Shown: positions 15,769-25,386, numbered from the stretch's first letter. The stretch is 64,000 bases of DNA from Flavobacteriaceae bacterium UBA4166 (GCA_002379985.1 DFVG01000030.1:188129-252128); one strand, 5' to 3'. Notes: generated by a model from the letters alone, not told the origin. Program-made: numbers and translations.

Positions 15769-18471
15769 ATGAAAAAAATTACCCTACTATGGGTATTGTC
15801 CTTAGCAATGACCTTTGCTTTCGGTCAAAATCCTTACACCATCACCTTTCAGGGAGAAACGATTGAGATGCCTGAGAATATTGAAACCTTCACCTGGAGT
15901 GACATGCCCCAGGACGCCAAAGTGGACGGAGGATATGTAGGTTGGGTGCAATTCTATCAAACGCCTACACAATCTGTTCAAAATGATTTTAAAGCCCTCA
16001 ATTTAAAACTTATTGAATACATCCCTCACTATACGTATCTTTTCTATTTCCCCGCAAACACTTCCATTGATTATTTAAAAGACCGAGGCGTACGAAGTAT
16101 TGTGCCTGTGGAAGCTCGTTTTAAGATCGCAGCGCCACTTCGAACCGGCGCTATTCAAGACCATGCTTGGGAAAATGGTAATGTTGTCGTTACTCTTCAA
16201 CACTACGAGTTTGTTTCAAAGCAAGCTGTTTTGAACGATTTGGCAGCGCTTCAAGTAAATGTAAGAGCGCAATACAATGATTCTAACATCATCGATGCTT
16301 CATTACCGGTTGAAAAAGTAACCGAATTGGCACAGCAACCTTACATCAAATGGGTAGAAACCATTGTGGGTCCAGATATCAAAGAAGATACGCGCGGAAA
16401 GTCATTACATCGCTCTAGCGGCCTTGATACACAAACTACCACCGGTAGAAATTACACAGGTGTGGGTGTGGGTGTTTTGGTTCGTGATGATGGAATCGTG
16501 GGGCCGCATATTGATTTCGAAGGTCGAATTACCAACATGACCACAGACGCCACAGGAACGCATGGTGACGGTGTTGCCGGAATCCTTGCGGGTGCCGGAA
16601 ACTTAGATCCTAACAATCGCGGGATGGCTGCCGGATCAGATGTGTTTGTAATTAATTATGTTTCTAATTTTCTTGACGGAAATACCACAAGTTTGATCAA
16701 TAACGGAGATGTGCAAATAACCAATTCATCCTACGGAAACGGTTGTAATGACGGATACACTTCTATTGCACGCACGGTGGACACTCAAATTCATGATAAT
16801 ACTTCGGTAATGCACGTATTCTCTTGTGGAAACTCTAATGGGTCTAACTGTGGGTACGGTGCAGGCGGTCAATGGGGAAATATCACCGGAGGCCATAAAC
16901 AAGGAAAAAACTGTATCGCCACCGCAAATGTGTTTTTTGACGGTTCTTTAGTCTCTTCGAGTAGCCGCGGACCTGCAACAGATGGCCGTATTAAGCCGGA
17001 CATTGCAGCCAATGGACAAAATCAAATTTCTACTGCGCCAAATAATGGATACTTATCCTTCGGTGGAACGTCTGGAGCGTCTCCTGGTATTGCCGGAGTT
17101 TCTGCACAATTGTACCAAATGTATGAGGAAATAAACGGTTCATTACCACCATCAGGACTTATCAAAGCGTCGCTTTTGAATACTGCTAACGACTACGGAA
17201 ATGCAGGACCAGATTTTAAATTTGGTTGGGGAATCGTCAACGGACTGCGTGCCGGAAAACTTATTGAAGACGATCGCTTTTTATCTGATGACATTACGCA
17301 AGGAGCTTCGAATACTCATACAATCACAATTCCATCAGGAACGGTTCAAATGCGCGTGATGGTATACTGGACCGATGAGCCTGGCTCTCCCGGAGCAAAT
17401 CCTGCCCTAGTAAACGACTTGGATATGGTAGTGACAGACCCAAGCAGCAACGATTACTTGCCTTGGATCTTAGATTCTACACCAGATCCCACCGCGCTTG
17501 ATCTTCCGGCAACGAACGGAATCGACCGATTAAACAACATGGAGCAGGTATTGATCAACAATCCGGAAGCCGGAGCGTATGATATCGAAATCACTGGTTT
17601 TAATGTCCCTGTTGGACCGCAAGAATATTTTGTTGTGTACGAAGTTATTGGCGAAAATCTAACGTTAACGTATCCAAACGGAGGTGAGCACATAATTAAG
17701 AGTCAGTCGGTCACCGTACACTGGGATGCCATCAACACCACAGATCCTTTTACGGTAGAATATTCGGTTGATAATGGAACTTCTTGGAGTGCGATAGGAA
17801 CGGCTCCTAGTGACGCTACCAATATAGATTGGAATCTTCCCATTAGTTTATCAAATACTACAGCCTTAGTGCGTGTTACAAGTGGTTCTTTTGAAGATGT
17901 TAGTGATGCGTCATTCTCTGTTGCACCACTTACTAGTGATCTTACTGTATACGCCCGGTGTCCCGAAGCCGTTGGTTTTGAATGGACTCCACTAGGGGGT
18001 GCAGAGAGTTATGATATTTATATTTTGGGCGACAACTACATGGAACTTGTAGGAAACAGTAGTTCAAACCGTCTTACCGTTTCCTTAGGAGATGTTAGCG
18101 AACCTTTTTGGTATGCTATTGCAGCGCGAAATGATACCGAAGGATGGGTTGGGCAACGATCCAATGCCATTCGATATCCGGGTGGAGAATTTGAATGTGG
18201 ATCCCTTTCAACGGAAGAATTCTCTGACAGTCAGATTGCCGTGTATCCAAATCCGGCTTCACAAGAAGTATTTGTACAGTTGCGCAACGGACTCTCAGGA
18301 GACGTACAGATCACCTTGCGAAACAGCCTAGGACAACAACTGCAGACCTTCCAAGGAAATACGAATGGAAATGCCACCGTTATTCCGGTTGCGAAATATA
18401 CGACCGGACTCTATTTCTTGACCGTAACCTCTGGAGATAGAACCATTACTAAAAAGCTTTTAGTTCAATAG
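15769..18471 (+). CDS. Secreted S8 subtilisin-like protease with T9SS type A sorting domain
   Basis: 900 aa. A Sec signal peptide (M-K-K-I-T-L-L-W...A-F-G-Q) is followed by a prodomain-like region and an S8 catalytic domain. The Asp is D240 (R-D-D-G), the His H265 (G-T-H-G-D-G) and the Ser S435 (G-G-T-S-G-A-S-P). Downstream are a proprotein/jelly-roll-like segment, an Ig-like segment (Y-P-N-G-G-E, ~residue 630) and a C-terminal sorting domain (V-Y-P-N-P-A-S to K-K-L-L-V-Q). The last directs export through the type IX secretion system, which SprE and GldH in this window serve. It probably degrades extracellular protein. Monocistronic, closed by the hairpin at 18491. Confidence 0.95.
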   Translation: MKKITLLWVLSLAMTFAFGQNPYTITFQGETIEMPENIETFTWSDMPQDAKVDGGYVGWVQFYQTPTQSVQNDFKALNLKLIEYIPHYTYLFYFPANTSIDYLKDRGVRSIVPVEARFKIAAPLRTGAIQDHAWENGNVVVTLQHYEFVSKQAVLNDLAALQVNVRAQYNDSNIIDASLPVEKVTELAQQPYIKWVETIVGPDIKEDTRGKSLHRSSGLDTQTTTGRNYTGVGVGVLVRDDGIVGPHIDFEGRITNMTTDATGTHGDGVAGILAGAGNLDPNNRGMAAGSDVFVINYVSNFLDGNTTSLINNGDVQITNSSYGNGCNDGYTSIARTVDTQIHDNTSVMHVFSCGNSNGSNCGYGAGGQWGNITGGHKQGKNCIATANVFFDGSLVSSSSRGPATDGRIKPDIAANGQNQISTAPNNGYLSFGGTSGASPGIAGVSAQLYQMYEEINGSLPPSGLIKASLLNTANDYGNAGPDFKFGWGIVNGLRAGKLIEDDRFLSDDITQGASNTHTITIPSGTVQMRVMVYWTDEPGSPGANPALVNDLDMVVTDPSSNDYLPWILDSTPDPTALDLPATNGIDRLNNMEQVLINNPEAGAYDIEITGFNVPVGPQEYFVVYEVIGENLTLTYPNGGEHIIKSQSVTVHWDAINTTDPFTVEYSVDNGTSWSAIGTAPSDATNIDWNLPISLSNTTALVRVTSGSFEDVSDASFSVAPLTSDLTVYARCPEAVGFEWTPLGGAESYDIYILGDNYMELVGNSSSNRLTVSLGDVSEPFWYAIAARNDTEGWVGQRSNAIRYPGGEFECGSLSTEEFSDSQIAVYPNPASQEVFVQLRNGLSGDVQITLRNSLGQQLQTFQGNTNGNATVIPVAKYTTGLYFLTVTSGDRTITKKLLVQ

Positions 18472-18490
18472 TGAATTACCGTTAAAAAGC

Positions 18491-18523
18491 AAAAAGCCCT
18501 TCCTGTTTGGAAGGGCTTTTTTT
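18491..18523. terminator. Bidirectional terminator between subtilase and EnvC-like genes
   Basis: G-C-rich 8-bp core stem (18496-18503 with 18509-18516) extended by A/T pairs, a 5-nt loop, T-run on the right and A-run on the left. It fits both convergent transcripts. Confidence 0.88.
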
Positions 18524-18527
18524 ATAA

Positions 18528-19763
18528 CTACATTTTATAGATCCAATCGGCGGGGTTCATTCTCGTACTATTTTTATAGACGAGAAATTTTAAGATCGTT
18601 TTGCTATTTAGCGGATTGGTAAAAATAGTTCCTATCTCTTGTTTGGTAGTAACCTTTTGTCCTTTTGTGACCGAAACAGAGGCAAGATTATTATAAATCG
18701 TAATATAGCTTCCATGACGAATGTACACGGCTTTGTTTGCCCCTTTCAATTGCTGTATTTGAAATACTTCTCCATCAAATACTGCGCGAGCTTTTGAGCC
18801 GCTCTCCGTGGCAATTTCAACACCACTACTAAAGGTAGTAACATTGGGTAATTGCGGATGCTGTTTGTTTCCGTAGCGGCGTATCACAACTCCCTTGTCT
18901 ACCGGCCAAGGTAAGCTGCCTTTATTGCTTGTAAAATTTGCTGCCAACGCCTTGGCTTCAGCCGTCAAAGCGAACACTTCCGCCTTTTCACGAGGATTCG
19001 CAGCTACCGCATTGCCTGAAGCTTTGTTCGATTCTGCAATAGCGGCTCTAATAATAGCTTCAATTTCTCTGTCAAGTCGGTCTGCCTCTCGCTGTTTAGA
19101 GCGAATTTGCGAAGCGAACTTTCCTTCGTCTTTCTTCAGCGAGGCGATCAAAGATTGTTGCTGTTCTTTCTCTTTCGCCAATTGCTTTCGGGTCTCTCGG
19201 TTAGCAGCCACCAATTGATCTTTATCTTTTTTCTGCTGAATGAGTTGTTTGTTCAGTTCTTGAACTTCTTCCGTTTTTTTCTGAATATTCTCCCCCTGCG
19301 CTTTTCGATGCTTCGTATATTGCTTCATGTACTGCAATCTTTTATACGCCTGCAAAAAACTTTCCGAAGACAATAAGAACATGATCCTGCTCTGTTGGGA
19401 TTTGCTTTTATAAGAACGCCGAATCATCCCTGCATAATCTTCTTTCAAAACTTCCAGCTCCTCTCGTAAAGAAGCCACCTTTTCAATATTTTCGTTTATC
19501 TCCCGACTTAATAAATTGGCTTGGCGGTTGGTGATCCGAATGAGATTTTCTGTGGCAGAAATTCGTTGGTCAAGGTCTTCTACTTCAGTAAGCACCGACT
19601 TCTTCTCCCCTCGGGTTTTGAACAACAAAGAATTGATCTGACGGATTTCTTCCAACACGGCTTGTCGCTGTGCTTCCAATTCTTGCTGTTTCTTAGATTG
19701 TGCCCAACCAACATGTACCGTGATACACATCAGGAGCAATAGAAGATTTCGATACGTGCGCAT
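18528..19763 (-). CDS. envC: EnvC-like murein hydrolase activator (degenerate M23 domain)
   Basis: 411 aa. A signal peptide (ending G-W-A-Q) precedes a long coiled coil (~20-260) and a C-terminal LytM/M23 fold. The zinc-binding residues of active M23 enzymes are absent: G-V-E-I replaces GxD, Y-N-N-L replaces the HL of YxHL, and L-K-F-L-V-Y replaces HLHFE. Such dead LytM domains, as in E. coli EnvC, activate cell-wall amidases at the septum. An amidase partner is not in the window. The ATG overlaps the stop of the DUF4292 gene by one base, indicating coupling within the 18.5-25.4 kb operon. Confidence 0.88.
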   Translation of the reverse strand: MRTYRNLLLLLMCITVHVGWAQSKKQQELEAQRQAVLEEIRQINSLLFKTRGEKKSVLTEVEDLDQRISATENLIRITNRQANLLSREINENIEKVASLREELEVLKEDYAGMIRRSYKSKSQQSRIMFLLSSESFLQAYKRLQYMKQYTKHRKAQGENIQKKTEEVQELNKQLIQQKKDKDQLVAANRETRKQLAKEKEQQQSLIASLKKDEGKFASQIRSKQREADRLDREIEAIIRAAIAESNKASGNAVAANPREKAEVFALTAEAKALAANFTSNKGSLPWPVDKGVVIRRYGNKQHPQLPNVTTFSSGVEIATESGSKARAVFDGEVFQIQQLKGANKAVYIRHGSYITIYNNLASVSVTKGQKVTTKQEIGTIFTNPLNSKTILKFLVYKNSTRMNPADWIYKM

Positions 19764-20536
19764 TATAGTTTTATTTCTTCATACCCTTCCGGAATAGAAA
19801 AGGGAAAACTAACATCAACATTAAGGTCTATTTTTCTATAGTTAACATCAATGCTGGTTTTTGTATTGCCTTCCGTCGCCAAAATTTTAATGCTCGAAGG
19901 AAAATATTGTTCGGAAACCGACTGATACGCTTCATACCGAATGTCTAATAACCTGTTATCGTTAGGCTGAGAAAGGGTTTCTGCCGTAACTTTAAAATGG
20001 GTGGGATCGATCAACAACGAGTAAATAAAATTCTGCTGCTGTTTTCGCGGTTGTAAGCGATACTGACTTTGTGCTGCGCTAACGGTATGATTCACTTCGT
20101 CTAGGTTAAAAATAGATTGCCCCAGTAATATCGCTTGGGCTCTTTCAAAATCGATGCTGGCGCCCAGCCACTCACTTAACAAGGCAAAATCTCCATCAAA
20201 ATAGGTGTCCCCCACCGTTTCATAATAGCTAACCCGCGTTGGCGTGATATAAACCTTTGCGAGTGTAATACCCAACAGAGACGCCTTTACCCAGATCTGT
20301 TTGTCTTTTTCCATCCGCAGACTGACGGTCATACTCTGAAGTTTCTTTTCATCTTCATACACCACTTGAACACGACCGGCCAAGGTGGTGAATTGGGGTG
20401 TTGCTTGCTGATGTCTGTTGATGATCTCGCTAGAAGAAAGGTTTGGAAGCTCTCCTAGGGTTGGTTTTGTTCCACCACAAGAGGTCACCATAAAAGCACC
20501 TATTATCAAAAGAAACGTTACAATTCGATGTGTCAT
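19763..20536 (-). CDS. DUF4292 lipoprotein
   Basis: 257 aa with a lipoprotein signal (M-V-T-S-C). The mature part is beta-rich and resembles DUF4292, a LolA/LolB-like family of Bacteroidota; motifs include L-A-G-R-V-Q-V and W-V-K-A-S-L-L-G-I-T-L-A-K-V. It probably sits in the periplasm or on the outer membrane and handles a lipophilic ligand, by analogy with LolB, but no function is established. It overlaps the TPR gene by 4 bp and the EnvC-like gene by 1 bp, so all three are likely made together. Confidence 0.85.
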   Translation of the reverse strand: MTHRIVTFLLIIGAFMVTSCGGTKPTLGELPNLSSSEIINRHQQATPQFTTLAGRVQVVYEDEKKLQSMTVSLRMEKDKQIWVKASLLGITLAKVYITPTRVSYYETVGDTYFDGDFALLSEWLGASIDFERAQAILLGQSIFNLDEVNHTVSAAQSQYRLQPRKQQQNFIYSLLIDPTHFKVTAETLSQPNDNRLLDIRYEAYQSVSEQYFPSSIKILATEGNTKTSIDVNYRKIDLNVDVSFPFSIPEGYEEIKL

Positions 20537-21891
20537 TGACTTGTTTTTAATTGTCGGGCTTTTTGTTGATAGGTTTCTGCTTCTTTTGAATTTCCTAGGG
20601 ATTGGTGTGCTTTTGAGAGTTGAAGGTAAAAATCCCGTTCCATATCCGGATCCTCTAAGATAAAGTCTAATCCCATCTCTAATTGTTCGATAGCAGTCTC
20701 AGCATCTGACAGCCCTAGGGCAGCTACTCCGCGTAACAAATACAATAGCGGTTGTGCAGGAAATAATGCTAGGCCATCATCGCTTAATTGCGCTGCTTCC
20801 TGATAGGAGTTCCCTTCAATCTGAAGCAATAGCGTGTTTTTTAATAAGGTATAATTCTCTGGTTCTTTGTCAAGCCCCTTTTGAAAGAAAAGCAAAGCTT
20901 TATCCTGTTGGTCTTTGGAAAGAAAATAACTTCCAAGCTGTTCGAAAATAGCACCTGACGTTTGTTCGCTGAAGGTATCGACCATTTCGGAAAGCTGTGG
21001 TTCATATTCAGGGTGCTGGTTGACATAGTTAATAAAATCTCCGAGAACCTTGTATTTCTTATCATTATCTATGGTTTCCGAAGCAAACACAACGCGCATA
21101 GAACGCAACGCCTCGTCAACCGTTCCGGATTCTAAATAGAATTTATATAAGGCTAAATGCGCCACTTCCGCATTTGGATTTATAGTGATGAGTTTTTTAG
21201 CGGTTTCAAACGCTTTTTCCGTATTCCCTTCTTTGCTGTACAGAAAAATTAGATTGAGATATTCTTGTTCGTTCTCCGGGTTCTTTTCTATCTTCTCCTG
21301 AAGGTTTGTGATGGCACCATCGGTATTGCCCGTCACTTGATAAACGCGTCTTCTCAACGCATCTCTGTCGCTATCTGGGCCCCAATCTTCATCCAGTTCA
21401 TCTAATAAGGTCAGTGCTTCATTATATTGCTGAGTTGCCACGTATAGATTGGCAAGGTCTGCTTTGTAGTCTTCATCAAAAGCAATAAGTTGTTTCACCA
21501 ATGGAATAGCTGCGGTATAATCACGCTGTTCGAAATAGACATCGTATAGGGCCTCCAACACATCTAATTGAAACGCCTTTTGTTGTAATACTTCTTTAAA
21601 GCTCATCTCTGCATCTTCCAGTCGATTCAGCGCCTGATAGTTCTTGCCGCGTTCAAAAGCGATCACACTAAGTTGTTCTTGATTCCCTTTAGCGGCACGT
21701 TCTGCCTTGTCTAATGCATCAAGGGCCAAATCGTAATTCTCGATCCCCTTTTGCTTTAGCGCTTCAAAAAAGTTTTCTTGGAAGGCATCTGAAACATTGC
21801 CAAGATCATCGGTAACAGGTTCTTCTTGAGCACTCACCATGGCCCATCCTGCAAGCATTAACAAAACCGTTATGATCGTTCGTTGTTTCAT
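20533..21891 (-). CDS. Tetratricopeptide-repeat periplasmic protein
   Basis: 452 aa. A signal peptide ending in A-M-V-S-A-Q precedes at least eight TPR-like helix pairs (for example A-L-D-A-L-D-K-A-E-R-A, Q-Y-N-E-A-L-T-L-L-D-E-L and K-A-L-L-F-F-Q-K-G-L-D). TPR arrays are protein-protein scaffolds. In this operon it sits between an EnvC-like activator with a DUF4292 lipoprotein and sugar/lipid-carrier genes, so a role in envelope assembly is likely, but the partner is unknown. It overlaps the DUF4292 gene by 4 bp and starts 20 bp after the nucleotidyltransferase. Confidence 0.85.
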   Translation of the reverse strand: MKQRTIITVLLMLAGWAMVSAQEEPVTDDLGNVSDAFQENFFEALKQKGIENYDLALDALDKAERAAKGNQEQLSVIAFERGKNYQALNRLEDAEMSFKEVLQQKAFQLDVLEALYDVYFEQRDYTAAIPLVKQLIAFDEDYKADLANLYVATQQYNEALTLLDELDEDWGPDSDRDALRRRVYQVTGNTDGAITNLQEKIEKNPENEQEYLNLIFLYSKEGNTEKAFETAKKLITINPNAEVAHLALYKFYLESGTVDEALRSMRVVFASETIDNDKKYKVLGDFINYVNQHPEYEPQLSEMVDTFSEQTSGAIFEQLGSYFLSKDQQDKALLFFQKGLDKEPENYTLLKNTLLLQIEGNSYQEAAQLSDDGLALFPAQPLLYLLRGVAALGLSDAETAIEQLEMGLDFILEDPDMERDFYLQLSKAHQSLGNSKEAETYQQKARQLKTSQ

Positions 21892-21911
21892 GTTCGTTGT
21901 CTACTAACTCG

Positions 21912-22928
21912 TCATAGCAATTGTGAGTAATCGCCTATACTGACGTTTGTAAAGTCTCCATGAAAGGTAGCGTAATTTCCAATCATGGCGTTCTCCAAGG
22001 TTGCGTTTTTAATCGTGGCTTCTTTCTGAATAATACTATTGCTAACGTGACTATCCTCAATAATAGTGCCTTTTCCTATGGAAACATGAGGCCCCACTGT
22101 GCTATTCTTCAGCACGACCCCTTCTGCGATAAAGCAAGGAGCGATGATCGTACTGTCTTCTTTCGTGATTTCTTCGGAAACTAATGTGGTTCCATCGTCT
22201 TGTAAGAAACTTAGCATTTTTTTGTTGGTTTCAACGGTCACTTCTTTATTTCCGCAATCCATCCACTCATCTACTGTCCCGGTTTTGAAGATCTTTCCGG
22301 AAGCCATCATCCGCTTGATCCCATCATTAATTTGATATTCGCCTCCGTGAATAATATCATTATCGAGGACGTATTGAAGCTCTTCTTTGAGGACACCAAT
22401 ATCCTTGAAGTAATAGATCCCAATGACCGCTTGATCGCTAACGAAGGTTTCGGGCTTTTCTACTAATTCAACAATTTCATCTTGGTCATTCAACTTGACC
22501 ACTCCATACGCCGATGGATTTTCTACTTTTTTTGTCCAGATCACACTATCCGCTTCTTTATCCAAGTTAAAGTCGGCTCGAATTAAGGTGTCGGCATACG
22601 CTACCACAGCAGGTCCAGAAAGTGAGTCTTCAGCACACATGATCGCATGACCCGTCCCTTTTGGTTCTAATTGCCGATAAATACTTGCCTTGGCTCCTAA
22701 ACCTTGAGCCAACGTTGTTAGTTCTTTTTCTACATCTTCCCCAAAAAAAGCAGGGTCGCCCAAAATAAAAGCAACTTCATCAATGGGGTCATTAAGAATT
22801 GCTGCGATGTCTTCCACTAATCGATGTACAATGGGTTTTCCCGCCACGGGGATAAGTGGCTTAGGGATGGTTAAGGTGTGAGGACGCAATCGAGAGCCGC
22901 GTCCGGCCATAGGAACAATGATTTTCAT
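21912..22928 (-). CDS. Sugar-phosphate nucleotidyltransferase
   Basis: 338 aa. The N-terminal NTP-transferase domain begins I-V-P-M-A-G-R-G-S-R-L-R-P-H-T and has K-P-L-I-P-V-A-G-K-P. The last ~90 residues form a left-handed beta-helix of hexapeptide-like repeats. Family members make dTDP-glucose, UDP-sugars or GDP-mannose; the motifs are closest to the RmlA/GlmU-like group, and the substrate is uncertain. The dedicated rmlA lies at 59.3 kb, so this one likely has a different job. It belongs to the envelope operon next to dut and a flippase. Confidence 0.82.
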   Translation of the reverse strand: MKIIVPMAGRGSRLRPHTLTIPKPLIPVAGKPIVHRLVEDIAAILNDPIDEVAFILGDPAFFGEDVEKELTTLAQGLGAKASIYRQLEPKGTGHAIMCAEDSLSGPAVVAYADTLIRADFNLDKEADSVIWTKKVENPSAYGVVKLNDQDEIVELVEKPETFVSDQAVIGIYYFKDIGVLKEELQYVLDNDIIHGGEYQINDGIKRMMASGKIFKTGTVDEWMDCGNKEVTVETNKKMLSFLQDDGTTLVSEEITKEDSTIIAPCFIAEGVVLKNSTVGPHVSIGKGTIIEDSHVSNSIIQKEATIKNATLENAMIGNYATFHGDFTNVSIGDYSQLL

Positions 22929-22961
22929 TTTATTTTTTCTGTTAGGTTGTTCATGATAAGA

Positions 22962-23396
22962 TTATATGGTTCCGGTACTTCCAAAGCCGCCCGCACCTCG
23001 ATCTGTTTTGGAGAGTTCTTTCACTTCTTCCCACTGCGCGCGTTCGTGTTTGGCGATCACTAATTGTGCAATCCGTTCTCCATTTTCTATGGTAAAGGCT
23101 TCGTTGGAAAGATTGACCAAGATCACCCCGATCTCTCCACGATAGTCGGCATCAATCGTTCCGGGTGCATTTAATACTGTAATTCCCTTTTTTGCTGCCA
23201 GTCCGCTACGGGGACGCACTTGCGCTTCATAGCCCACGGGAAGTTCAATAAACAAGCCTGTTTTTACGATGGCCCGTTGTAGCGGTTGCAAGGTGGAAGG
23301 TTCCAGTACTTGCGCACGTAGGTCCATTCCAGCCGAAGCAATGGTTTCGTAGGAAGGGAGGGGATGTTCGGAGGTGTTGACAATCTTAATTTTCAT
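22962..23396 (-). CDS. dut: dUTP diphosphatase
   Basis: 144 aa, typical trimeric dUTPase. Motifs include A-G-M-D-L-R-A (motif 1), R-S-G-L-A (motif 2), I-D-A-D-Y-R-G-E-I (motif 3), R-I-A-Q-L-V (motif 4) and R-G-A-G-G-F-G-S-T-G (motif 5). It hydrolyses dUTP to dUMP, keeping uracil out of DNA and feeding dTMP synthesis. It overlaps the flippase gene by 4 bp (ATGA), so translation is coupled. Its place in an envelope operon is common in Flavobacteriaceae and probably reflects growth-linked expression. Confidence 0.96.
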   Translation of the reverse strand: MKIKIVNTSEHPLPSYETIASAGMDLRAQVLEPSTLQPLQRAIVKTGLFIELPVGYEAQVRPRSGLAAKKGITVLNAPGTIDADYRGEIGVILVNLSNEAFTIENGERIAQLVIAKHERAQWEEVKELSKTDRGAGGFGSTGTI

Positions 23397-24853
23397 CGCT
23401 GTAAGATTCGTTGTAAGGGTTTCTTTTCAAAATAGAACACTACCCACAAAAATACCAATAATAACACAGAGCTCACGAGGAAATTCCCTTCAAAAACATA
23501 AAAAGAGAGCAGGCTAAAACCGACGGACAAGAAAAGATATCCTCCCATTTTTTTGACGTTATAAGGTACGGGATAATATTTTCGGCCTAAGCCATAAGAC
23601 AACATCATCATAGACCCATAGGCCGCTAAGGTTGCCCAAGCAGAGCCCATATAGCCTATCACCGGGATCAACAACAAGTTTAACCCTAAGGTTATGGCAG
23701 CTCCCAACAACGAAATAAACGCTCCAAAACGGGTTCTATCTGTTACTTTGTACCACACCGAGAAATTGTGGTAGATCCCCAAGCAGAGGTTCGCCAACAA
23801 AATCAACGGAACAATTTCTAAGGCTACCCAAAAGGCTGGATCGGGGATGAGAATGCGCTTGAACAGGTCAATAAATAACATCACAAACAAAAAGATAATG
23901 CTTCCAAAAATGGTAAAATATTGTGTAATGGTCGCATAGGTTTGTTTAGCGTTCTTATTGGCAGCATGATTAAAGAAGAATGGTTCTATCCCTAGACGAA
24001 ATGCTGTAGCGAACAGCGTCATAAAAACACCCAGTTTATAACACGCGGCATATACCCCTACCGCCTCGTTCGCGGTATCTCTTGGCAGCATATATCGAAG
24101 TAAGATCTTGTCGAATGCTTCATTTATGGAAAATGCAATTCCGGCTACGAGAACCGGCAAGGCGTACGCCATCATTTCTTTCCAAATGCTTCGGCTGAAA
24201 CCAAACCCTATTTTGACATACAACGGAAGAAGCACCAGCAGGGTAAGTCCGCTCGCAATCACATTGGCTACAAAAACATAGGTCACCTGATGTTCAGTTA
24301 GGTAGATCTTTTCCCAAAAAGCACCTGTATTGCCTTCCGCAAGGCCGGGAAGTACCAGAAAGAAAAATAAATTAAGCCCTAAATTGACTGCGACGTTCGC
24401 AATTTTAATAACAGCATATTTTTTTGGTTGTTCATTGGCTCTAAACCAAACAAAAGGTACTACTACTAATGCATCGAGGCCTAAAATGACCAATGCATAG
24501 GCAATATATTCACTTCTAAAATCTAAGAAAGAAGCAAGAGTATCAATACGTAACAGACCGACTCCTACCAAGAGTATTGTAGTTACTGTCAGAGAAACCA
24601 AGGCTGTGGCTTGCACTTCTTTACGCTGCTCAGGGTGTTTATTTATAAAGCGGAAAAATGCAGTCTCCATTCCGTAAGAAAGCAACACATTTCCCAACAC
24701 CAAGAATGCCATAAGCGCGGCGTAGATACCGTATTGTTCTGTTCCCAATACCGAAACATATAACGGCACCAGAAGAATCCCCAACGCCCTAGGGAGCACT
24801 GTGGCCAATCCGTAAATAAAGGTTTGTTGAAAAAGTTTTCTAAAGAGCCCCAC
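23393..24853 (-). CDS. Polysaccharide/lipid-linked oligosaccharide flippase (Wzx/MurJ-like)
   Basis: 486 aa with about 14 predicted membrane helices and no signal peptide. The N-terminus (F-R-K-L-F-Q-Q-T-F-I-Y-G-L-A-T-V-L-P-R-A-L-G) is typical of the polysaccharide-transporter branch of the MOP superfamily. It should flip a lipid-linked sugar to the periplasm. It is separate from the Wzx in the 40-61 kb locus; its partner may be the nucleotidyltransferase two genes downstream. The start is GTG at 24851-24853; no closer ATG exists. Substrate unknown. Confidence 0.85.
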   Translation of the reverse strand: MGLFRKLFQQTFIYGLATVLPRALGILLVPLYVSVLGTEQYGIYAALMAFLVLGNVLLSYGMETAFFRFINKHPEQRKEVQATALVSLTVTTILLVGVGLLRIDTLASFLDFRSEYIAYALVILGLDALVVVPFVWFRANEQPKKYAVIKIANVAVNLGLNLFFFLVLPGLAEGNTGAFWEKIYLTEHQVTYVFVANVIASGLTLLVLLPLYVKIGFGFSRSIWKEMMAYALPVLVAGIAFSINEAFDKILLRYMLPRDTANEAVGVYAACYKLGVFMTLFATAFRLGIEPFFFNHAANKNAKQTYATITQYFTIFGSIIFLFVMLFIDLFKRILIPDPAFWVALEIVPLILLANLCLGIYHNFSVWYKVTDRTRFGAFISLLGAAITLGLNLLLIPVIGYMGSAWATLAAYGSMMMLSYGLGRKYYPVPYNVKKMGGYLFLSVGFSLLSFYVFEGNFLVSSVLLLVFLWVVFYFEKKPLQRILQR

Positions 24854-24879
24854 AGGCTATGGTTTTATTAAGACACCTA

Positions 24880-25386
24880 CTATTGATCGTCTTTTGGCGG
24901 ACTCGCAGGGTAGGATAACATTGGTTCTACACGTAGGGAAGGTATTATGTAATATTTTGTTTTTCCTTGTTGAAGGAATTCAATGGCTGCCTCTCCTTCT
25001 TGAAGGCTTAAAATTGACCGTTGTGGTGGAGTGTTAGCAGCTTCCACCGTGGGGTCGCTACTCATCTGAGTGTTTCGCTTCTGATGGAGAAAATAACCAC
25101 CATATTCTCCTGCTTCCGATAACGGTTTGGCATTCGTGAAATACCCGTTATAGTGGAAATTTATGATGTCAATATTTTTCGTAAGTGACTCAAATTCCAC
25201 ATACAAATTGGTGCCTGATCCTCCTTCAGGTATTCCTGCCACCCAGTCTTGGGAGTAAGCATCCGAAATGGTAAAAGGAGGGTTTTCTACTACATCTGTG
25301 CGCTCTGAAGATTTTGCAGCGCCACAATTGGAAGCACTCCATAAAACCATACAAGCGCCAAGAGAAATGAATAAAGATCGCCACAT
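24880..25386 (-). CDS. Hypothetical lipoprotein
   Basis: 168 aa. A signal peptide with lipobox-like A-S-N-C at residues 18-21 predicts an outer-membrane or periplasmic lipoprotein. The mature part is soluble, with aromatic-rich F-H-Y-N-G-Y-F and a C-terminus ending in Pro/Asp residues. I do not recognise the family. It is first in a leftward series through the flippase, dut, the nucleotidyltransferase, TPR, DUF4292 and EnvC-like genes, 26 bp from the flippase. I see no clear promoter upstream, only the atp terminator. Confidence 0.6.
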   Translation of the reverse strand: MWRSLFISLGACMVLWSASNCGAAKSSERTDVVENPPFTISDAYSQDWVAGIPEGGSGTNLYVEFESLTKNIDIINFHYNGYFTNAKPLSEAGEYGGYFLHQKRNTQMSSDPTVEAANTPPQRSILSLQEGEAAIEFLQQGKTKYYIIPSLRVEPMLSYPASPPKDDQ

